From: a virus
IMG/VR virus record: IMGVR_UViG_3300030090_002565
Coordinates: 1-24,863 of that record
Reading direction: 5' to 3' (one strand)
DNA length: 24,863 bases
The translations under genes were made by a program, and so were the position numbers. The notes beneath the pieces were generated by a model. The model did not search any database, was not told the DNA's origin, and was given only the letters and a program-made list of their open reading frames with translations. The stretch's first letter is position 1, and every line of letters begins with the position of its first letter. This document shows, in pieces, positions 7,703 through 12,702 of this stretch.

Positions 7703-7721
7703 ATTTACTTTCCTCTGTTTA

Positions 7722-7741
7722 CCTGTGACACCTGTCACAGG
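7722..7741. promoter_or_regulatory. 20-bp palindrome copy 3 in the leftward operon leader
   Basis: Identical to the other CC-centre copies. It lies about 90 nt downstream of the predicted start point of the main leftward promoter and 20 nt upstream of the zinc-ribbon start codon, a place where binding could block transcription or a hairpin could affect translation. Confidence 0.7.
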
Positions 7742-7836
7742 CTGTTTATCAACTACCCGACCAGTTCCCACATCCTATGGACTGGAGAGAACCTATTGTC
7801 GGTTTTCTCAGTGCGAGTTCTCCCACACATATAACC

Positions 7837-7865
7837 ATTATACAGTAAAAGACTACCTATGTCAA
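7837..7865 (-). promoter_or_regulatory. Perfect consensus sigma70 promoter for the main leftward operon
   Basis: On the minus strand TTGACA (7860-7865) and TATAAT (7837-7842) are separated by exactly 17 bases. The start point should be near 7830. The first gene downstream is the zinc-ribbon protein, followed by MoxR and the rest of the operon down to 86. Confidence 0.9.
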
Positions 7866-7990
7866 GTTAATACTTCTTTAGAATATATACAGAGTAGAAA
7901 AGATTATGTAAGACTACGAAAGATATTGTCGGATTAGCTGCGTGAATGTCGGTTTTAAAATGTGGGCTAAGTTACTGATAAATAAGTTTT

Positions 7991-8194
7991 GTTCCTAATG
8001 TTCCTTTTGTCGGTATTTTTTTAGTACATCTGGGAAATTACAAAAACCGACAAATGTTTTTACTGTTGGCTTTGTGTTTATATATATAATGTTTCATATG
8101 AGATAGATAGAAGAGTACATATGCGTACACCCTCAAAGAAGAATTTTTTGCCATGTATACTTTAAAATCGACCGACAAAAGGAACATTATGAAC
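7991..8194. repeat. Near-perfect 24-bp inverted repeat
   Basis: Arm 1 is 7991-8014 and arm 2 is 8171-8194; they are reverse complements with one mismatch, and 18 bases are perfect (7997-8014 with 8171-8188). Each arm combines a GTTCCTAATGTTCC-type unit with a TTGTCGG iteron. The 156-base spacer is AT-rich. Confidence 0.8.
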
Positions 8195-8347
8195 ATTACT
8201 TTAAAATCAATGACTTAGGAAAACCAAAAACCGACAATACAAAACACAAAACCGACAATGCAAACAAATCGTTGACTTATCCATTTCTTCCTGTTAATAA
8301 TGCATGGCATTATTATCAGTAAGCCTTCTCCTGCTTCTCTAAAATCA

Positions 8348-8367
8348 CCTGTGACACCTGTCACAGG
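8348..8367. promoter_or_regulatory. 20-bp palindrome copy 4
   Basis: CC-centre copy in the non-coding region. It is paired with the oppositely oriented copy at 8482-8501, 134 bases away start to start, with the 10-bp tandem repeat between them. Confidence 0.7.
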
Positions 8368-8386
8368 CTGCTAGCCCACAATCGCT

Positions 8387-8420
8387 TACGACCCCCTACG
8401 ACCCCCTACGACCTCTTACG
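8387..8420. repeat. 10-bp tandem repeat, ACCCCCTACG type
   Basis: Successive units after TACG are ACCCCCTACG (8391-8400), ACCCCCTACG (8401-8410) and ACCTCTTACG (8411-8420). The 10-bp period places each unit on the same DNA face, as expected for a cooperative binding site. Confidence 0.75.
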
Positions 8421-8481
8421 GTCTATAGCTATTCTAGGAAACTGGTAGGGGGCAGTAGCAATAACTTAGTCAACCTGTTCG

Positions 8482-8501
8482 CCTGTGACAGGTGTCACAG
8501 G
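8482..8501. promoter_or_regulatory. 20-bp palindrome copy 5, inverted orientation
   Basis: Same arms as the other copies but with a GG centre on the plus strand, so it faces the opposite way from the copy at 8348. Confidence 0.7.
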
Positions 8502-8607
8502 TAGAAAACCAATAGACTTCTATGTCTACAGGCAAATTAAGATTACTATTTTCTGCTACCTCTCGCTGTCTCTGGTCGCTCACGTTCGCTTTCGATATCG
8601 CTTTCGA

Positions 8608-8646
8608 TCCGGCATACAAGCACCCCTTCCTTACCAGTTCCCTAAA
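8608..8646. repeat. 39-bp repeat downstream of a terminator, copy A
   Basis: Matches 9721-9759 at 35 of 39 positions. It starts TCCGGCATACAAG and ends in CCAGTTCCCT. Both copies lie a short distance beyond (in the leftward transcription direction) a UUCG-loop terminator. Confidence 0.75.
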
Positions 8647-8675
8647 TAACCAGACCAGTTTCCTAAATTTTAGGC

Positions 8676-8710
8676 AAAAAAAATCCCCGACTACCGAAGC
8701 AGTCGGGGAT
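8676..8710 (-). terminator. Rho-independent terminator of the basic-protein gene
   Basis: On the minus strand a 12-bp stem (8699-8710 with 8683-8694, rich in CCCCGACT) closes on a UUCG tetraloop and is followed by eight T residues (8676-8683). It lies about 40 nt after the stop of the gene at 8748. Confidence 0.9.
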
Positions 8711-8747
8711 AAAGGTGTGAGCATTGCGCTCGATTAGTGATTAGACG

Positions 8748-9530
8748 TTATTTTTTAGAGCGTTTTTTAGGCTCTTTTTTCCGCGAAGGCATTTTCCTAG
8801 TAGCAAGTCTACCAGTGAAAACTCCGGACACATCTTCTAAGGCTTTCGTAAAAGCCACGAGGATTGCTATATTCTCATCCGAGATCTTAGCACGTTGTCC
8901 TTTCAACGCTTCTTTAGAACCTTTCTCGATTCTGGCTATATGGCCCTGTACATCAAGTAGCGAAGAATCGAAATCCTCCATCACTCTCTCTACATTTTCT
9001 ATGCGTTCCGCCTTGACTCGCTCTTGTGCAGCGAATTTCGGATCGGTCGCAATTCTAGCCTGACGATTACGCTCTTTATCTGTCATCTTTTTCTTCGCTT
9101 GTGGGGTTTGTGGCTTAGCGGGCCATGCGCACATGGAGGGATCCACTAGCTTTCTGACTCCATAGCGAATTCGCTCAAGGTATTTGCGAGCATTAGTGTG
9201 GACTTGTGCGTTGGAAGTTGCCTTCCCGTCACTGTCCAAATTAGACTCGCCATTGGCTAAACCATATGCCACACGGGCATTGTAAAGCGTATTACCTTTA
9301 TAATCCTTCTCACCAAAAATAGCGAGATAGGTATCATAAGATAATTTCTTTAACGATTTTCCCGCGAGCGGGAAACCGTCTTTAGCCAATTTTCCACCTA
9401 TAAGCGTATAGACGAATTGGCAGATCTCGATCTTGGACTCAAGGGCCGCCGTTTCAGAATCTACGTCTTTACCTATTTTGCTAGAAAGCTCCGCATAGGT
9501 ATCGCGGTTGAGTGTGCGTAATGTTGCCAT
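8748..9530 (-). CDS. Highly basic protein of unknown function, 260 aa
   Basis: I start at the ATG 9528-9530 (MATLRTLNRDTYAELSSKIG); a GTG two codons upstream at 9536 is an alternative closer to the SD AGGA. No known family. The protein has helical segments, a Gly/Asn/Asp-rich middle (NGESNLDSDGKATSN), a proline/lysine linker (PAKPQTPQAKKKMTDKERNR), a likely coiled coil in the third quarter, and a very basic tail (RKMPSRKKEPKKRSKK). Nucleic-acid binding is likely. It is the only gene in its transcription unit, with its own promoter, two palindromic elements in its leader, and its own terminator. A regulator or iteron-binding initiator is possible but unproven. Confidence 0.75.
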   Translation of the reverse strand: MATLRTLNRDTYAELSSKIGKDVDSETAALESKIEICQFVYTLIGGKLAKDGFPLAGKSLKKLSYDTYLAIFGEKDYKGNTLYNARVAYGLANGESNLDSDGKATSNAQVHTNARKYLERIRYGVRKLVDPSMCAWPAKPQTPQAKKKMTDKERNRQARIATDPKFAAQERVKAERIENVERVMEDFDSSLLDVQGHIARIEKGSKEALKGQRAKISDENIAILVAFTKALEDVSGVFTGRLATRKMPSRKKEPKKRSKK

Positions 9531-9560
9531 TTTCACATTTTCCTATTGCCGATATTAAAT

Positions 9561-9609
9561 GCCAGATCTGGCTATCGACGGACAAGATCGGCGTGACTTG
9601 TCCGCCGAT
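9561..9609. promoter_or_regulatory. Palindrome plus 13-bp inverted repeat in the basic-protein gene leader
   Basis: GCCAGATCTGGC (9561-9572) is a perfect 12-bp palindrome. Next to it, 9574-9586 (ATCGACGGACAAG) and 9597-9609 form an inverted repeat with one mismatch and a 10-base spacer. Both lie between the predicted start point (about 9610) and the start codon, where an autorepressor operator or an RNA hairpin would sit. Confidence 0.6.
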
Positions 9610-9616
9610 GGTTCCC

Positions 9617-9645
9617 ATTATACGCAAGTAGCAAGCTAACGCAAA
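9617..9645 (-). promoter_or_regulatory. Sigma70-like promoter for the basic-protein gene
   Basis: Minus-strand TATAAT (9617-9622) lies 17 bases downstream of TTTGCG (9640-9645). It is part of a 38-bp element (9617-9654) repeated at 10986-11023 with only three differences. Confidence 0.75.
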
Positions 9646-9720
9646 TTAAGACAGTAAAAAATTATATAAGATAGGGAACTGGCAATGTGTCCTCACAGGC
9701 GCACCGCGACCGCTTACACA

Positions 9721-9759
9721 TCCGGCATACAAGACCCCCTTCCTTGCCAGTTCCCTGAA
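9721..9759. repeat. 39-bp repeat downstream of a terminator, copy B
   Basis: Partner of 8608-8646 (35 of 39 identical). It sits just beyond the terminator at 9770-9800. No coding sequence. Confidence 0.75.
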
Positions 9760-9769
9760 CGACAGGCAT

Positions 9770-9800
9770 AAAAAAACCCCGACTACCGAAGTAGCCGGGG
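9770..9800 (-). terminator. Rho-independent terminator of the membrane-protein unit
   Basis: On the minus strand the 10-bp stem CCCCGGCTAC/GTAGTCGGGG (one G-T pair) closes on UUCG and is followed by seven T residues. It lies 13 nt after the stop at 9814. Confidence 0.9.
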
Positions 9801-9813
9801 CTGTAGGAGTCCA

Positions 9814-10338
9814 CTATTTCTTTTCGTCAAAGAAACCTTCTGCTTCAAGTGTTCTTTTAATCTTCTCAAGTGTCTCTGGGTTCGGCTTGTATAGCTCTTC
9901 TTCTTCTGGAGTTAATGGTCGCATAAACTCTTTATAATCCATATGGTCTTGGAATTTCATTACACCAAGCATAACCCATCCCGCAGATGCTAGGATGATA
10001 GCCATGATAGCCAACCACTGTCGTACTTCTCCTCCTTGTGTTATCCACAAGATACTTGCCATCCCTGCGAGTAGTGTTACTAACACTACTCCCAAAAGCA
10101 TTTCATAGTCTTTTATATAATTATTTATGTTCATTTTTCTTTTTCTATCTTCTTTGTCTTGTTCTAACAGATGTGGTTTGATAATCCACAACATTCCCCA
10201 TCCAGAAACGGCGGTAGCTGTGGTCAGGATAAGTAGCCACGATCTCACTGCGCCTCCGTCGTGTGCTACCCAAGCTATAGCCGCCATTCCTGCAATGCCT
10301 GTCATAATTAGTACGCCAAGTTTGTATGCTGTTCTCAC
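9814..10338 (-). CDS. Four-helix membrane protein with internal duplication, 174 aa
   Basis: The gene uses a GTG start (10336-10338) with an excellent SD, AAAGGAG. The protein consists of two related units: residues 7-55 and 82-128. Both have the pattern LGV..., AGMA, a GG turn with V-R-W, then a second hydrophobic helix ending in GW-ML. Each unit is a pair of transmembrane helices (about 7-25/34-53 and 82-99/108-127). A charged link (EQDKEDRKRK) separates them and an acidic soluble tail (about 140-174) follows. Met69, just before unit 2, could be an internal start. The small size would suit a holin-like or superinfection-exclusion protein, but there is no direct evidence for either. Confidence 0.75.
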   Translation of the reverse strand: MRTAYKLGVLIMTGIAGMAAIAWVAHDGGAVRSWLLILTTATAVSGWGMLWIIKPHLLEQDKEDRKRKMNINNYIKDYEMLLGVVLVTLLAGMASILWITQGGEVRQWLAIMAIILASAGWVMLGVMKFQDHMDYKEFMRPLTPEEEELYKPNPETLEKIKRTLEAEGFFDEKK

Positions 10339-10352
10339 TGTCTATCTCCTTT

Positions 10353-10372
10353 GGGAGGTCTTGCGACCTCCC
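10353..10372 (-). promoter_or_regulatory. GNRA-loop hairpin next to the SD of the membrane-protein gene
   Basis: Minus-strand RNA GGGAGGUC-GCAA-GACCUCCC: a perfect 8-bp stem with a GNRA tetraloop, followed three bases later by the SD AGGAG. There is no U-run, so it is not a typical terminator. Confidence 0.65.
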
Positions 10373-10384
10373 GTTATTAGTTGG

Positions 10385-10669
10385 TTAACTCTCTACTATT
10401 GTTTCCAGAGATCCTTCAGGTATACCCAAAGGTAAGTCTAGTTGGTATGGATGCTGTATATAGGCAATCTCTTCTGGGAGGTCTGTAGGAGGATCTTGTT
10501 TATCCAATGCCCACAATATATTATCTAGAAGATGTAAGTTAATTTTATTGAAGTCAACGATATCGAACGAATCATCTATTACGTTAATAGCGTCTCCCCA
10601 ATCGTTTATCTGATCCTCTTTGGAATATATTAAACGTGCTATATCTAAATGTTGTTCTGGTGAGTACAT
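10385..10669 (-). CDS. Small acidic hypothetical protein, 94 aa
   Basis: The protein begins MYSPEQHLDIARLIYSKEDQ and is strongly acidic with aliphatic residues (INLHLLDNILWALD). No recognised motif, signal or membrane segment; its helices suggest a small all-alpha protein. SD AAAGGA lies 8 nt upstream of the ATG, preceded by the UUCG hairpin at 10691-10708. It is the second gene of the short leftward unit that starts at the 10986 promoter. Function unknown. Confidence 0.65.
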   Translation of the reverse strand: MYSPEQHLDIARLIYSKEDQINDWGDAINVIDDSFDIVDFNKINLHLLDNILWALDKQDPPTDLPEEIAYIQHPYQLDLPLGIPEGSLETIVES

Positions 10670-10690
10670 GATTGTTTTCCTTTAAAGATT

Positions 10691-10708
10691 GGGAGGCCGA
10701 AGCCCCCC
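10691..10708 (-). promoter_or_regulatory. UUCG-loop hairpin in the gap before the 94-aa gene
   Basis: Minus-strand RNA GGGGGGC-UUCG-GCCUCCC (7 bp with one G-U pair), followed by AAUCUUUAAAGGA containing the SD. It parallels the hairpin at 10353-10372. Confidence 0.6.
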
Positions 10709-10723
10709 TCTCTTTTCCTTAGT

Positions 10724-10933
10724 TTAAATTAGTTCGGCAACTGCTTGGATTCGTACGATTGCATCGCTATATAGAGACTGCTTATCTTTACGAATCGCCT
10801 CTGCTTCAGCCAATGTGTAAGTAGATATAACGTGCCATCCACACGTTTTACTTACGTTGAACACTACAAGGTACTTGTAGGTAAGATCGTCGATAGTAAC
10901 GTCATCGACAGCCGTAGTAGAATCACTATTCAT
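10724..10933 (-). CDS. Small hypothetical protein, 69 aa
   Basis: The first leftward gene after the divergent promoter region. It begins MNSDSTTAVDDVTIDDLTYK, then has a hydrophobic strand (YLVVFNVSKT), CGWHVIST and a helix (AEAEAIRKDKQSL). The pattern suggests a small alpha/beta protein. It has no family I can name. SD AGGAAA lies about 9 nt upstream of the ATG. Position and promoter suggest early expression. Confidence 0.6.
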   Translation of the reverse strand: MNSDSTTAVDDVTIDDLTYKYLVVFNVSKTCGWHVISTYTLAEAEAIRKDKQSLYSDAIVRIQAVAELI

Positions 10934-10985
10934 AATAGTTTCCTATGGGTTAACACGAATAACACTATGTCATTCGATGGTTTCT

Positions 10986-11014
10986 ATTATACGCAAGTAG
11001 TAATCTAATGCAAA
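10986..11014 (-). promoter_or_regulatory. Sigma70-like promoter for the first leftward unit
   Basis: Minus-strand TATAAT (10986-10991) and TTTGCA (11009-11014) with 17-base spacing. The surrounding 38 bp (10986-11023) are nearly identical to the promoter at 9617, so the two units are probably co-regulated. Confidence 0.75.
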
Positions 11015-11036
11015 TTAAGACAGACCTTGATTTGAC

Positions 11037-11187
11037 ACCCCCCACCCCCCTAGACTCAGTTAGGAGTCCCACATCTTATATACATACTAATACACACATC
11101 CGATTACATATTTTTTGAAACCCCTACCCCCCTATTAGTTTTCTACAAGTTTTTCTTAGCCCCCTACTTGCAAAACCCCCCCGTTTG
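11037..11187. other. C-tract-rich region before the packaging genes
   Basis: Runs of four to seven C occur repeatedly (11037-11060, 11119-11133, 11160-11164, 11176-11182), several as CCCCCTA. The minus strand is therefore G-tract-rich and could form G-quadruplexes. The location just upstream of the terminase genes fits a packaging (cos or pac) or late-control site. I see no clear consensus promoter for the rightward operon. Confidence 0.4.
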
Positions 11188-11227
11188 TTATAAAAGGCAT
11201 TTTGAAAAAAAATTTTCGCAAAAAATT

Positions 11228-12037
11228 ATGGAATCCAGTTTACAAAGCATTGTAGATAAATGGGTTGACGAGGAAGCTCCTGAGTTAAAGGATGTCCCCG
11301 CTGTTATTGTGACCCCTGATTTTGATACCCCCCTTCCACAGTCCTACCCTCGTAAGGAAAAGACGCTTACATTGAAAGAAGGGGTTCGTGTTGCTGCCAA
11401 CACCGCAACTGTTTTAAAGGAACTAGGCATGAAAGAAGGAGATGACTATGAGCCTCCTGAGAAAACTACAAGAAAGGGTAGACCTAAAACAACGAGTCTT
11501 AGACCTGAAGAAGAAGATCCAGTCGATTTGTTTGACCCTACAAATATTTTTGACCAAGCATACGGCACTACTTCAGGTGAGATGGGTGAAGCTCAAGCTG
11601 TATGTGATGCAGGTACGAAAAAACTTGAGCAAGCCGAAGATAGAGAAATAAAAGTTCCTGCCACCCGACTGTATAATACCTATACAGCCTCCAAGTTAGC
11701 GACAATCCTGACCGAGTATGACCAGCAGGTTGTTGCAGATGCTGCCCAGATGCGTACTTATGTCACCAATAAGTTACTGGAGATATCCGGTTGCGGGGAT
11801 AGTAAGCAGGAGTTACGGGCGTTGGAGTTGCTAGGGAAGATTTCAGATGTCGGGCTGTTCTCTGAAAAGACAGAGATCAATGTTACACACACTACGGAAT
11901 CGCTGGAACATTCAATCAAGGATAAAATTAACCGTCTGATGGGGCAGATACATGAGGCAGAATTTGAGGAAGTGCCTACATTGGAAGTGGTAGAGGAGGA
12001 ACCGGATGGCAGCGAAGAAGGATTCGAGACTAGCTAG
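11228..12037 (+). CDS. Terminase small subunit (probable)
   Basis: The ATG at 11228 gives a 269-aa protein; a TTG 60 nt earlier is less likely. The sequence before the ATG is A-rich with no SD. The N-terminal third is acidic and disordered. An AT-hook-like RKGRPKT lies near residue 80, and the C-terminal half is helical, ending with ALELLGKISDVGLFSEKTEI. That block (LELLGK....LF.EK.EI) is typical of phage small terminase subunits, which recognise phage DNA for packaging. It is the first gene of the rightward operon and is followed closely by the nuclease and large terminase genes. Its 3' end overlaps the next gene by 32 nt. Confidence 0.7.
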   Translation: MESSLQSIVDKWVDEEAPELKDVPAVIVTPDFDTPLPQSYPRKEKTLTLKEGVRVAANTATVLKELGMKEGDDYEPPEKTTRKGRPKTTSLRPEEEDPVDLFDPTNIFDQAYGTTSGEMGEAQAVCDAGTKKLEQAEDREIKVPATRLYNTYTASKLATILTEYDQQVVADAAQMRTYVTNKLLEISGCGDSKQELRALELLGKISDVGLFSEKTEINVTHTTESLEHSIKDKINRLMGQIHEAEFEEVPTLEVVEEEPDGSEEGFETS

Positions 12038-12296
12038 GGCAGGAGTCAGTGGGTATAACAAACCCAGACGTACCCCGAACCACCCCAAGAAGTCTCACAT
12101 TGTTGTTGCTAAAGAAGGGGATAAGATAAAAACTATCCGCTTTGGGCAACAGGGAGTTTCAACCGCAGGTAAACCTAAAGCGGGGGAATCGGCTAAACAG
12201 AAAGCACGGCGTAAGTCATTTAAAGCCCGTCATGGTAAGAACATTGCCAAGGGTAAGATGTCTGCGGCGTACTGGGCAGATAAGGTGAAGTGGTAA
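12006..12296 (+). CDS. Small basic conserved phage protein, 96 aa
   Basis: The protein is rich in Lys and Arg, with IKTIRFGQQG in the middle and a C-terminal FKARHGKNIAKGKMSAAYWA segment ending KVKW. I recognise this C-terminal pattern from small proteins next to terminase genes in environmental phages, but no function is known to me. The high charge suggests DNA or RNA binding, possibly in packaging. SD GAGGAGG lies inside the end of the small terminase gene. One base separates it from the nuclease gene. Confidence 0.75.
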   Translation: MAAKKDSRLARAGVSGYNKPRRTPNHPKKSHIVVAKEGDKIKTIRFGQQGVSTAGKPKAGESAKQKARRKSFKARHGKNIAKGKMSAAYWADKVKW

Positions 12297-12297
12297 G

Positions 12298-12702
12298 ATG
12301 GCAAAGAAAAAAGCACCTAATCCGTATATCTACACAGCTACTTTGGTCAGGGTGATAGATGCAGATACTCTAGATTGTGATATTGACCTTGGATTTGGGG
12401 TATGGCTTCGGAAACAACGGGTGCGCTTTCGGGGGATAGATACACCAGAATCCCGCACAAGGAACTTAGCAGAAAAACAACTAGGGCTGGCGGCAAAAGA
12501 AAGGGTGATTGAGTTAATCCCTGAGAAGTTTCTGCTAGAGACTTATAGGGATAAAGGTAAGTTTGGGCGAATATTAGGTGTTCCATTGACTGCTGACCAT
12601 AAGAGTGTTTGTGAAATATTGATTAAAGAAGGCCATGCTAGAGAATATTCAGGCGGAACGAAAGAGCCTTGGGTTCCAGCTAGGACAATTAGAGGGCATT
12701 AA
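12298..12702 (+). CDS. Staphylococcal-nuclease-like (thermonuclease) protein
   Basis: The 134-aa protein covers the SNase OB-fold core: VIDADTLD (19-26, calcium-site Asp), VRFRGIDTPES (42-52) with R45, D48, T49 and E51 corresponding to the catalytic and metal residues, and DKGKFGRILG (85-94) with R91 matching the second catalytic Arg. All signature residues are kept, so it is probably an active calcium-dependent nuclease. There is no signal peptide, which fits a cytoplasmic role. Its place between small and large terminase suggests a job in DNA packaging, genome-end processing or host DNA breakdown. The stop is directly followed by the large terminase GTG start. Confidence 0.85.
   Translation: MAKKKAPNPYIYTATLVRVIDADTLDCDIDLGFGVWLRKQRVRFRGIDTPESRTRNLAEKQLGLAAKERVIELIPEKFLLETYRDKGKFGRILGVPLTADHKSVCEILIKEGHAREYSGGTKEPWVPARTIRGH

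Larger units (their letters stand above)
7796..8258. repeat. Two-block iteron array, consensus TTGTCGGTTTT
   Basis: Four plus-oriented copies lie at 7796-7806, 7926-7932 (core only), 7946-7956 (one base different) and 8007-8017. Four minus-oriented copies lie at 8043-8053, 8171-8178 (core), 8227-8237 and 8248-8258. All plus copies are left of all minus copies, so the array is symmetric about roughly position 8030. The leftmost copy lies downstream of the start point of the leftward promoter. Confidence 0.75.
7772..8747. other. Non-coding control region, candidate replication origin
   Basis: No convincing gene is present over about 970 bases. The region contains the leftward consensus promoter, eight iteron-like TTGTCGG motifs, a 24-bp inverted repeat pair, an AT-rich stretch (TTTATATATATAATG near 8078-8092), repeated TACTTTAAAATC at 8158 and 8197, a 10-bp tandem repeat, two 20-bp palindromes in opposite orientation, a direct repeat CGCTTTCGAT at 8587 and 8599, and the terminator of the gene to the right. 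The combination of iterons with an AT-rich segment is typical of replication origins, but partition or multi-site repression would look similar. Confidence 0.5.

Noticed and set aside
7703-7771. Upstream start for the zinc-ribbon gene
   Set aside because: It would also translate the palindrome; the ATG at 7702 with AGAGGAAAG fits better.
8470-8737. Open frames on both strands in the control region (8470-8724 minus; 8522-8737 plus)
   Set aside because: They run through the UUCG terminator and the 39-bp repeat, lack a good SD and do not look like proteins.
11168-11194. Rightward promoter TTGCAA / TATAAA before the small terminase gene
   Set aside because: The spacing is only 15 bases and the -35 match is partial. 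It may be real, but it is too weak to list as a feature.
11168-11227. TTG start for the small terminase gene
   Set aside because: The extra 20 residues come from C-tract and A-tract DNA and do not look coding; the ATG at 11228 is preferred.
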